Made by a program: the position numbers and the translations under genes | Shown here: positions 1 through 5,322 of the stretch, piece by piece | Layout: each line of letters opens with the position of its first letter | How positions within the stretch are numbered: the stretch's first letter is position 1 | The notes under the pieces: generated by a model | Seen by the model: the letters and a program-made list of their open reading frames with translations, nothing else | The model's database searches: none | What the model was told of the DNA's origin: nothing | NCBI GenBank assembly: GCA_025459035.1 | Contig: JALORJ010000183.1 | Location: 1 to 5,906 of the forward strand | Source: Burkholderiales bacterium | Lineage (GTDB): Bacteria > Pseudomonadota > Gammaproteobacteria > Burkholderiales > Ga0077523 | Reading direction: 5' to 3' | DNA length: 5,906 nt

Positions 1-488
1 CGCACTACCCCGAACTGCTGGCCGAGTTTCCCGAAGATCGCGCCGCGCTCGACCACGTGGTCGCACGCATGCGCGAGCTGACCGACTTCCTCGTCAACGT
101 CGCCGGCATCGATGCGGTGCCGGGGCGTTTCGACGGCTGCGTGACCTATCACGACTCGTGTTCCGGCCTGCGCGAGATGGGCGTTAAGCAGCAGCCGCGC
201 GCGCTGCTCGCACGCGTGCCGGGGCTCGTGCTCAAGGAGATGGCGACGCCCGAGTACTGCTGCGGCTTCGGCGGCACGTTCGCGATGAAGTACGGCGAGA
301 TCTCGTCGCGTATCGCCGAGCGCAAGTGCGACGACATCGTCCAGACCGAGGCCGACGCGGTCGTGCTCGGCGATCTGGGCTGCATGCTGAACATCGAAGG
401 GCGCCTGCGCCGCATGGGCAACACCACCACCCGCGTGCTGCACGTCGCCGAGATCCTGGCGGGGCACGTGCCGGAGACCTCGACATGA
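1..488 (+). CDS. lutA: LutA (YkgE-type) lactate oxidation Fe-S subunit, 5' end missing
   Basis: This is the C-terminal 161 residues of a protein that begins upstream of the window; the reading frame is open from base 3. It carries the second half of a cysteine-rich CCG-domain protein: YHDSCSG (Cys at 159-161), EYCCGFGG (Cys pair at 258-263) and DLGCMLNI (Cys at 381-383), giving C-x32-CC-x39-C. Such CCG modules bind iron-sulfur clusters in LutA, GlcF and HdrB relatives. LutA lies upstream of LutB and LutC in known operons, as here, and the three are needed for growth on L-lactate, acting as a cytoplasmic, non-flavin lactate oxidase. A GTG at 57 is in frame but is not the start, because the residues before it (HYPELLAEF) continue the conserved protein. 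The stop overlaps the lutB start (ATGA). Family assignment is strong; lactate as substrate is inferred from family and operon order. Confidence 0.9.
   Translation, partial: HYPELLAEFPEDRAALDHVVARMRELTDFLVNVAGIDAVPGRFDGCVTYHDSCSGLREMGVKQQPRALLARVPGLVLKEMATPEYCCGFGGTFAMKYGEISSRIAERKCDDIVQTEADAVVLGDLGCMLNIEGRLRRMGNTTTRVLHVAEILAGHVPETST
473..476 (+). promoter_or_regulatory. Ribosome binding site of lutB
   Basis: GGAG lies inside the end of lutA, eight bases before the ATG at 485. It supports this start for lutB and fits translation re-initiation across the ATGA overlap. Confidence 0.6.
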
Positions 489-1933
489 CCACCACGGCCT
501 TCGCCGGCGGCGACGCGAAGCGCGCCCGGCTCGCGCCGAAGGCGACCTTCAAGGAGCGCGTGCACGACAAGCTGCACGACGCGAAGGTCCAGCGCGCGAT
601 GCGCAACTTCAACCTCGCCGGTGCCCGCGCGCGCGCGATCGGCGAGCTCGACAATCTCGAGGACATCCGCACCGCGTCGGCCGCGATCCGCGACCGCGCG
701 CTCGCCCATCTCGACGTGTGGCTCGAGCGCTTCGAGCGCGAGGCGCTGGCGCGCGGCACGCACGTGCACTGGGCCGAGACGCACGACGACATCAACCGCA
801 TCGTCGTCGACATCGCGCGCAAGGCCGGCGTGCGCAAGATCATCAAGTCGAAGTCGATGGTGAGCGAGGAATCGCACCTCAACGTCGCGCTCGAAGGTGC
901 CGGCATGCAGGTGGTCGAGACCGACCTCGGCGAGTACATCATCCAGCTCAAGGGCGAGACCCCGTCGCACATCATCGCGCCGGCGATCCACCTGAACCGC
1001 GACGACGTCGCGGACGTCTTCCACGAGCACCACGGCACCGAGCGCAAGACCGACCCGACCGCGCTCACGATGGAGGCGCGCAAGTTCCTGCGCGAGCACT
1101 TCCTCAGCGCGGACATGGGCATCACCGGGGCCAACTTCCTGATCGCCGAGACCGGCTCGACGATCATCGTGACCAACGAAGGCAACGGTCGCATGACCAC
1201 CACGCTGCCGCGCGTGCACGTCGCGATCACCGGCATCGAGAAGGTCATCCCGACGCTCGAGGACGTCGCCTGCGTGCTGCGGGTGCTGACGCGCTCGGCC
1301 ACCGGGCAGTCGATCAGCAACTACGTGTCGATCAACACCGGCCCGAAGGGCGACGGCGATGCCGACGGCCCGGTCGAGAACCACGTCGTGATCGTCGACG
1401 CGGGCCGCTCGGCGCTGCTCGGCACCGACATGCAGGAGGCGCTGCGCTGCATCCGCTGCGGCGCATGCATGAACCACTGCCCTGTCTACCAGAACATCGG
1501 CGGCCACGCGTACGGCTGGGTGTACCCGGGACCGATCGGCTCGGTGCTGACGCCCAACTACATCGGCCTCGAGAACGCGGTCGACCTGCCGCACGCGGCG
1601 ACGCTGTGCAACCAGTGCGGCGTCGTGTGTCCGGTACGCATTCCGCTGCCCGACCTGCTGCGCAAGCTGCGGGAGAAGCAGACCGACCGCGGGCTGCGGC
1701 CGTGGCAGGAGCGCGTCGGACTGCGGGCGTGGGCGTGGTTCGCGCAGCGCCCGGGGCTGTACGCGCTCGCGACGCGCGTCGCGGCGCGCATCGGCCGACG
1801 CATGGGCGGCAGCAACGGCCTGATCCACGCGCTGCCCGGCAACGGCGGCTGGACCGTCGAGCGCGACCTGCCCGCCCCGCAGGGCCGCACCTTCCGCGAG
1901 CTGCGTGCCGCCGGCGCGAAGCGCGCGTCGTGA
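485..1933 (+). CDS. lutB: LutB iron-sulfur lactate utilisation protein
   Basis: The 482-residue protein is full length for the LutB/YkgF family. An N-terminal LUD (DUF162) domain covers about residues 60-305 and includes the motif GITGANFLIAETG (212-224). A ferredoxin-like segment follows: CIRCGACMNHCP (Cys 322, 325, 328, 332), then CNQCGVVCP (Cys 375, 378, 382). The C-terminal tail ends in the family-typical GGWTVERDLPAPQGRTFRE (454-472). The second cysteine set has three members, with Ala at the position of a possible fourth; as I recall, LutB homologues often have Ser or Ala there, so I do not read it as a defect. LutB probably passes electrons from lactate oxidation between subunits. The ATG at 485 is preceded by GGAG and overlaps the lutA stop; the TGA stop overlaps the lutC GTG. 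No signal peptide is visible, so it should be cytoplasmic. Confidence 0.95.
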   Translation: MTTTAFAGGDAKRARLAPKATFKERVHDKLHDAKVQRAMRNFNLAGARARAIGELDNLEDIRTASAAIRDRALAHLDVWLERFEREALARGTHVHWAETHDDINRIVVDIARKAGVRKIIKSKSMVSEESHLNVALEGAGMQVVETDLGEYIIQLKGETPSHIIAPAIHLNRDDVADVFHEHHGTERKTDPTALTMEARKFLREHFLSADMGITGANFLIAETGSTIIVTNEGNGRMTTTLPRVHVAITGIEKVIPTLEDVACVLRVLTRSATGQSISNYVSINTGPKGDGDADGPVENHVVIVDAGRSALLGTDMQEALRCIRCGACMNHCPVYQNIGGHAYGWVYPGPIGSVLTPNYIGLENAVDLPHAATLCNQCGVVCPVRIPLPDLLRKLREKQTDRGLRPWQERVGLRAWAWFAQRPGLYALATRVAARIGRRMGGSNGLIHALPGNGGWTVERDLPAPQGRTFRELRAAGAKRAS

Positions 1934-2613
1934 CCGCCGTGTCGGCCCGCGATCGCATCCTGTCGCGCCTGCGCGAAGCCCGTGGCGCCGACCCGTCGGC
2001 GCACGACTCGGAGCGCGCGCTGGTCGAGGCACGGATCCGCGAGCATCCGGTCGGCCCGCGGCCGACGATGGCGTGGACCGACGCCGTCGAGCGCTTTCGT
2101 GCCGAGTGCGTGCGGGCGGCGAGCACGGTCGACACGGTCGCGACCCGGGCCGAGGTCCCGCTGGCGGTGGCGCGCTACCTGGTTGCAAAGCAGCTGCCGA
2201 CGCAGGCGGTCGCGTGGCCCGAGCTGGGTGATCTCGACTGGGCTGCGGCCGACATCGAGATCGATTTCCGCGCGGCGCAGGGCGACGATCCGGTCGGCAT
2301 CACGGGCGCGCACCTTGCGATCGCGGAGACCGGCACGCTGATGTTCCTGTCGACGCCGCGCACGCATCCGGTGACCAGCCTGCTGCCGGAGACGCATGTC
2401 GCCGTGGTGCCGGCGTCGCGCGTGGTACGCACGATGGAAGACGCGTTCGAGCGCACCCGCGTCGAGGTCGGCGCGCTGCCGCGGGCGACGAACTTCGTCA
2501 GCGGTCCGTCACGCACTGCCGACATCGAAGGCGTGCTGCAGATCGGTGCCCACGGCCCGTTCCGTGTGCACGTGATCGTCGTCGACGACCGCGCCCCGCC
2601 GGCGTCGGCCTGA
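1930..2613 (+). CDS. lutC: LutC lactate utilisation protein (LUD domain)
   Basis: The 227-residue protein has the expected LutC/YkgG length. The first 40 residues are charged and helical-looking (ARDRILSRLREARG). The LUD domain follows, with VGITGAHLAIAETGTL (122-137), SLLPETHVAVVPASRVV (150-166) and the conserved C-terminal segment NFVSGPSRTADIEG...GAHGP (188-210). It shares the GITGA...IAETG core with LutB, so the two contain related domains. No cysteine cluster is present; LutC is the non-ferredoxin partner of LutA and LutB. The chosen start is GTG at 1930, which forms a GTGA overlap with the lutB stop. A second in-frame GTG at 1939 would remove three residues and cannot be excluded, since no clear Shine-Dalgarno precedes either. 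It appears to be the last gene of the operon because the next gene is convergent. Confidence 0.93.
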   Translation: MTAVSARDRILSRLREARGADPSAHDSERALVEARIREHPVGPRPTMAWTDAVERFRAECVRAASTVDTVATRAEVPLAVARYLVAKQLPTQAVAWPELGDLDWAAADIEIDFRAAQGDDPVGITGAHLAIAETGTLMFLSTPRTHPVTSLLPETHVAVVPASRVVRTMEDAFERTRVEVGALPRATNFVSGPSRTADIEGVLQIGAHGPFRVHVIVVDDRAPPASA

Positions 2614-2799
2614 GCCGCCGCGAAGCCATCCGCGGTACGCGCCTGCACGCGCGGGACGCCGCCGCAAGGCGTCGCGAATGCGCGTCGGGGTCCGCGCCCC
2701 CGCGGGGCTTCGCGCGTCGATCGGCACGACCGGTCGCATTTGCGCCGGTGCGCCGAGCGGCTTCACCGTCTCCGAGCGCGGTCGGACCGACGGCGCGCC
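2614..2799. other. Convergent spacer between lutC and the alcohol dehydrogenase gene
   Basis: These 186 bases separate two genes that end towards each other. I see no supported gene here. The spacer is rich in small inverted repeats: GACGCC/GGCGTC (2655-2660 with 2668-2673), CGGGG/CCCCG (2686-2690 with 2698-2702), the palindrome CCCCGCGGGG (2698-2707), and the longer stem listed separately at 2721-2756. None is followed by a T-run on either strand, so termination may depend on Rho or on hairpins without a U-tract. Confidence 0.6.
2721..2756. terminator. Imperfect stem-loop, possible bidirectional terminator
   Basis: TCGGC (2721-2725) pairs with GCCGA (2752-2756). After a small internal loop, ACCGG (2729-2733) pairs with CCGGT (2745-2749), and CGC (2735-2737) pairs with GCG (2742-2744) around an ATTT loop, with one bulged T at 2734. 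That is about 13 base pairs placed between convergent stop codons, where a shared terminator is expected. There is no U-tract on either side, so it is not a classical intrinsic terminator. In sequence this GC-rich, some pairing is expected by chance. Confidence 0.35.
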
Positions 2800-3936
2800 T
2801 CAGCGCCAGGCCGCCCGCAGCAGCGCGCGGTACTCCTCGACGGTCGGCTTGACCGGGTTGGTGTTGTGGCAGTGGTCCTTCGGGGCTGCCGCCGCGATCG
2901 CGTCGAGCACGCCCTCGGGCACGCCCATCGACTTCAGGCCGGCCGGCAGCCCGAGCCGCGCGTTCAGGGCCTCGACGGCCTGCGCCACGTCCGCGTCGGG
3001 GGCGAGGCCGAGCGTGACCGCGAGCCGCCGCAGCTTGTCGCCGACATGCGGCGCGTTGAAGCGCAGCACCGGCGGCAGCAGCACCGCGTTGAGGGTGCCG
3101 TGGTGCAGCGACACCTCGTGCAGCCCGCCCAGCGGATGCGAAAGGGCATGCACCGCGCCCAGGCCCTTCTGGAACGCCATCGCGCCTTCCATCGCCGCCA
3201 TCATCATTTCCCAGCGCGCCTGACGGTCCGAGCCGTCGCGCGTCGCGCGCTCGATGTGCCCGATCGCCCGCGCCAGCCCGTCGAGCGCGATGGCCTCGGC
3301 CGGCGGATTCACCAGCGGTGACAGGAAGGTCTCGATGCAGTGCGCGACCGCGTCCATGCCGGTGGCCGCGGTCAGCCCGGGCGGCAACCCCAGGGTGAGC
3401 TCGGGGTCGCAGATCGCGACCTTCGGCAGCAGGTGCGGCGACAGGAACCCGAGCTTGCGGCCGTCCTCGAGCGCGAGCACCGCGGCACGCCCGACCTCGC
3501 TGCCGGTCCCGGCCGTCGTCGGGATCGCGATCACCGGTGCCACGCCGGCGCCGATGCGGGCGACCCCGCCCTCGACGGCGGCGTACTGCACCAGCGGCCC
3601 CGGATGCGTGGCCATCAGCGCGACGCCCTTGGCGAGGTCCAGCGACGAGCCGCCGCCGATCGCGACGATCCCGTCGGCACCGCCGTCGCGCCAGGCGGCG
3701 ACGCCGGCATGGACGGCGGCCTCGGTCGGGTTCGGCGGTGTGGCATCGAACACCGGTGCGTCGCGGGCGCCGTCGGGCAGGGCGGCAAGCAGCCGGTCGA
3801 GCAGGCCGCTCGCGCGGATGCCCCGGTCGGTCACGATCAGCGGGCGGCCGATGCCCAGTCGGGCCATCTCGGGCGCCAGCAGGCGCAGCGCGCCGAAGTC
3901 GAACTGGATCGTCGTCAGGTACTGGATGGTGGCCAT
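2800..3936 (-). CDS. Iron-containing (group III) alcohol dehydrogenase
   Basis: The 378-residue protein matches the usual length (about 380) of NAD(P)-dependent, metal-containing alcohol dehydrogenases such as FucO. The N-terminal half binds the nucleotide: GGGSSLD (94-100) and PTTAGTGSE (139-147). The C-terminal helical half supplies the metal site: Asp195 and His199 in TGMDAVAHC, His263 in AVHALSHPLGG, and His279 (or the adjacent His278) in LHHGTLNA. It should interconvert an alcohol and an aldehyde or ketone in the cytoplasm; the substrate cannot be read from the sequence. The open frame continues upstream to 4140, but MATIQYLTTIQFDFG at 3936 looks like the family N-terminus, and the residues before it are Arg/Ala-rich noise. 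No Shine-Dalgarno precedes this ATG. The gene is divergent from the 2-hydroxyacid dehydrogenase gene and convergent with lutC. Lactaldehyde, 4-hydroxybutyrate and maleylacetate reductase relatives are possible alternatives within the family. Confidence 0.92.
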   Translation of the reverse strand: MATIQYLTTIQFDFGALRLLAPEMARLGIGRPLIVTDRGIRASGLLDRLLAALPDGARDAPVFDATPPNPTEAAVHAGVAAWRDGGADGIVAIGGGSSLDLAKGVALMATHPGPLVQYAAVEGGVARIGAGVAPVIAIPTTAGTGSEVGRAAVLALEDGRKLGFLSPHLLPKVAICDPELTLGLPPGLTAATGMDAVAHCIETFLSPLVNPPAEAIALDGLARAIGHIERATRDGSDRQARWEMMMAAMEGAMAFQKGLGAVHALSHPLGGLHEVSLHHGTLNAVLLPPVLRFNAPHVGDKLRRLAVTLGLAPDADVAQAVEALNARLGLPAGLKSMGVPEGVLDAIAAAAPKDHCHNTNPVKPTVEEYRALLRAAWR

Positions 3937-4020
3937 CGAGGATCGGCGGCGGCAGCCGCGTGCGAGCAGGTGAAGGAAAGCGTGGGCGCGAGAGGCGGCG
4001 GCCCCACGCGCGACGCGTCG

Positions 4021-4026
4021 ATTATG
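4021..4026 (-). promoter_or_regulatory. Candidate -10 hexamer for the alcohol dehydrogenase gene
   Basis: On the minus strand this reads CATAAT, five of six bases of the sigma-70 -10 consensus, in a region where A+T-rich words are rare. Transcription would begin near 4014, giving a leader of about 78 bases. No TTGACA-like -35 lies 16-18 bases upstream (candidates read CATGGC or ATGGCG), so the promoter, if real, would be weak or activator-dependent. The dyad at 4050-4069 would then sit at about -36 to -55. Confidence 0.3.
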
Positions 4027-4049
4027 ACCACCCGTGCCGATGCGCCATG

Positions 4050-4069
4050 TTGTCACGCGGGGTGGACAA
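4050..4069. promoter_or_regulatory. Dyad TTGTC-N10-GACAA, possible operator
   Basis: TTGTC (4050-4054) and GACAA (4065-4069) form a five-base inverted repeat around a GC-rich centre. The same arms recur at 4088-4105 with an eight-base centre, and the two dyad centres are 37 bases apart. A dimeric regulator could bind here; which one is unknown. Confidence 0.3.
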
Positions 4070-4115
4070 ACGCGCCGAAAGAGTGTCTTGTCGACCTGTG
4101 GACAAGCGTGAACAA
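4062..4115 (+). repeat. Three GTG(G/A)ACAA words
   Basis: GTGGACAA occurs at 4062-4069 and 4098-4105, and GTGAACAA at 4108-4115. The last two are exactly 10 bases apart, one helical turn. The 9-mer at 4097-4105 is the complement of TTGTCCACA, the form of DnaA box known from high-GC actinobacteria. The repeats also supply the right arms of the two dyads, so these may be one signal seen in two ways. Confidence 0.35.
4087..4106. promoter_or_regulatory. Dyad CTTGTC-N8-GACAAG, possible operator
   Basis: CTTGTC (4087-4092) and GACAAG (4101-4106) are perfect inverted arms. Two more inner pairs match, so 8 of 10 positions of this 20-base palindrome are symmetric. It lies 150 bases before the 2-hydroxyacid dehydrogenase start and overlaps the only weak -35-like hexamer found there. 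This is the best protein-binding-site candidate in the window, but the regulator is unknown. Confidence 0.4.
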
Positions 4116-4153
4116 CGCGCGTCCGCACCGATCCGCTCACGCCCGGCCCCGAC

Positions 4154-4190
4154 GCCGGTCCGGCGACCGGCCGCCGGGTCGCTCCCGGCG
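4154..4190 (+). other. Two adjacent perfect GC hairpins in the 2-hydroxyacid dehydrogenase leader
   Basis: GCCGGTC (4154-4160) pairs with GACCGGC (4165-4171) around a CGGC loop. CGCCGGG (4172-4178) pairs with CCCGGCG (4184-4190) around TCGCT. No base separates the two hairpins. The arms share CCGG cores, so alternative pairing (for example 4154-4158 with 4185-4189) is possible. There is no U-tract after them. They could be leader structure for attenuation or simply GC-rich chance pairing. Confidence 0.35.
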
Positions 4191-4256
4191 CCCGCTGCCT
4201 TCGTTCCTGCCGTTCGCCGTCGCTGCTCGTCCCTGCCTCCGTCCCCGCGCTCCCCC
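4191..4256 (+). other. C-rich, adenine-free, purine-poor leader tract
   Basis: By count these 66 bases hold 36 C, 16 T, 14 G and no A; the A-free stretch runs from 4167 to 4259. It directly precedes the TTG start and offers no Shine-Dalgarno sequence. C-rich, G-poor, poorly structured RNA is the typical character of Rho-loading (rut) sites, so Rho-dependent attenuation in this leader is one reading. Alternatively it is neutral leader sequence. Confidence 0.35.
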
Positions 4257-5237
4257 TTGAAGCCCGCCGTCCTCGTCAGCCGCGAAGTCTTCGACGACAC
4301 GCTCGCCCTGCTCGCCGAGCACTGTGCCGTCACGTCCAACCAGGCCGACGTGCGCCACCCGCCGGAGGCGCTCGCGGCACTGATGGCCGCGCACGACGGC
4401 GCCGTGATCTCGACCAACGACCGCATCGATGCGGCGCTGCTCGACCGCTGCCCGCGCATCCGCGTGATCAGCAACGTCGGGGTCGGCTACAACAACATCG
4501 ACGTCGCGGCCTGCACCGCGCGCGGCGTGATGGTCACCAACACGCCCGGGGTGCTGACCGACAGCGTCGCGGACCACACGCTCGGGCTGATCCTCGCCAC
4601 CTGTCGCCGTCTGACCGAAGCCGAGCACTACCTGCGTGCGGGCCGCTGGCAGGCCAACTTCCTGAAGCAGATGCTCGGCAAGGACGTGCACGGTGCGACG
4701 CTGGGCATCTTCGGCATGGGGCGCATCGGTCAGGCGGTCGCGAAGCGCGCGCGCGGCTTCGACATGACGATCCGCTACCACAACCGCCAGCCGCTGCCAC
4801 CGGAGCAGGCCGCCGGGGCGCAGTGGCGCGACAAGGACGCCCTGCTCGCCGAGAGCGACATCGTGGTGCTGCTCACGCCGTATTCGCCGGCCACGCATCA
4901 CATGATCGGCGCCCGCGAGCTCGCGGCGATGAAGCCCGGCAGCGTGCTGATCAACGTCGCGCGCGGCGGTGTCGTCGACGACGCGGCGCTGGTCGACGCG
5001 CTGCGGCGCGGTCATCCGTGGGCCGCGGGACTCGATGTCTACGAGAACGAACCGCAGTTCGACCCGCGCCTGCTCGAACTCGCCAACGTCGTGCTCACAC
5101 CGCACATCGCCAGCGCGTCGGAGCCCACGCGCCGTGCGATGGCGAACACGGCGGCGCGCAACTGCATCGCGGCGCTGACCGGTCAGGTGCCGCCGCATCT
5201 GCTCAATCCCGAAGTCCGCGAGGCGACCCGCGCGTGA
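4257..5237 (+). CDS. D-2-hydroxyacid dehydrogenase, glyoxylate/hydroxypyruvate reductase (GhrB-like)
   Basis: The 326-residue protein has full family length. The catalytic domain is split around a Rossmann fold with GMGRIG (153-158). Catalytic residues expected in the family are present: Arg236 (NVARGG), Glu265 (ENEP) and His283 (TPHIAS), with the spacings of 29 and 18 found in glycerate dehydrogenase. After the second strand the sequence is YHNRQP (174-179), with Asn-Arg and no acidic residue, which suggests NADPH rather than NADH. It should reduce glyoxylate, hydroxypyruvate or a related 2-oxoacid to the D-hydroxyacid. The start is TTG at 4257, because it gives MKPAVLVSRE, the N-terminus I remember for GhrB-type proteins. 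The frame is open far upstream but that part is Arg/Pro-rich and unlike the family; the next Met is residue 43. No Shine-Dalgarno is visible. The substrate is not settled by sequence. Confidence 0.93.
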   Translation: MKPAVLVSREVFDDTLALLAEHCAVTSNQADVRHPPEALAALMAAHDGAVISTNDRIDAALLDRCPRIRVISNVGVGYNNIDVAACTARGVMVTNTPGVLTDSVADHTLGLILATCRRLTEAEHYLRAGRWQANFLKQMLGKDVHGATLGIFGMGRIGQAVAKRARGFDMTIRYHNRQPLPPEQAAGAQWRDKDALLAESDIVVLLTPYSPATHHMIGARELAAMKPGSVLINVARGGVVDDAALVDALRRGHPWAAGLDVYENEPQFDPRLLELANVVLTPHIASASEPTRRAMANTAARNCIAALTGQVPPHLLNPEVREATRA

Positions 5238-5260
5238 GCGCGCGTCGGCACCCGCATCCG

Positions 5261-5278
5261 GCGGCGCTCGCGCGCCGC
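5261..5278 (+). other. Perfect GC hairpin after the 2-hydroxyacid dehydrogenase gene
   Basis: GCGGCGC (5261-5267) pairs with GCGCCGC (5272-5278) around a TCGC tetraloop, 24 bases after the stop codon. There is no U-tract, so it may stabilise the transcript end or pause polymerase rather than act as a classical terminator. Confidence 0.3.
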
Positions 5279-5291
5279 GTCGTGACATCGC

Positions 5292-5308
5292 CGGCCCGCG
5301 ACGGGCCG
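5292..5308 (+). other. Perfect GC hairpin abutting the amidase ribosome binding site
   Basis: CGGCCCG (5292-5298) pairs with CGGGCCG (5302-5308) around a CGA loop, and the very next base begins AAGGAG. An alternative pairing, CCGGC (5291-5295) with GCCGG (5316-5320), would place the ribosome binding site in a loop. The two folds exclude each other, so translation of the amidase could be tuned by structure; this is inference. Confidence 0.35.
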
Positions 5309-5314
5309 AAGGAG
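5309..5314 (+). promoter_or_regulatory. Strong ribosome binding site of the amidase gene
   Basis: AAGGAG lies eight bases before the ATG at 5323. It is the best Shine-Dalgarno sequence in the window and fixes the amidase start. Confidence 0.85.
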
Positions 5315-5322
5315 TGCCGGAC

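Larger units (their letters stand above)
3937..4256. promoter_or_regulatory. Divergent intergenic control region
   Basis: This 320-base gap separates two divergently transcribed genes, and I see no gene in it. Going rightwards it holds a purine-rich plus strand at about 3961-4000, which is the pyrimidine-rich leader of the dehydrogenase transcript on the minus strand. Next come an AT-rich patch at 4021-4026, dyads and repeated words at 4050-4115, two GC hairpins at 4154-4190, and a C-rich, A-free tract up to the TTG at 4257. A weak plus-strand promoter could be TTGTCG (4088-4093), a 17-base gap, then AACAAC (4111-4116), but the match is poor. Divergent control by one shared regulator is plausible; no regulator gene lies in the window. 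Confidence 0.6.

Noticed and set aside
1607..1636. Apparent loss of a cluster cysteine in LutB (CNQCGVVCP has three cysteines, with Ala in place of a fourth)
   Set aside because: From memory, many LutB homologues carry Ser or Ala at that position, so this looks like normal family variation rather than a defective protein.
149..2188. A 679-residue open frame on the minus strand antisense to lutABC, and other long antisense frames
   Set aside because: Such frames are expected opposite GC-rich genes. The protein is Arg/Ala/Asp/Val-rich low-complexity sequence with no recognisable domain, and it lies opposite three well-supported genes.
1106..2340. Repeated GITGA...IAETG segments in lutB and lutC as a DNA repeat or recombination trace
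   Set aside because: The similarity is at protein level: both proteins contain the LUD domain. It reflects ancient homology, not a recent duplication.
4050..4115. Replication origin suggested by DnaA-box-like words
   Set aside because: There is no dnaA, dnaN, rpmH or parAB gene, no AT-rich unwinding region, and only one exact box. Kept only as a low-interest finding.
3937..4140. N-terminal extension of the alcohol dehydrogenase to 4140
   Set aside because: The 68 extra residues are Arg-rich and unlike the family; the ATG at 3936 gives a normal-length protein with a typical N-terminus.
3537..4256. N-terminal extension of the 2-hydroxyacid dehydrogenase upstream of 4257
   Set aside because: The upstream frame is Arg/Pro-rich, overlaps the opposite gene, and has no family similarity. 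The TTG at 4257 gives the expected MKP start.
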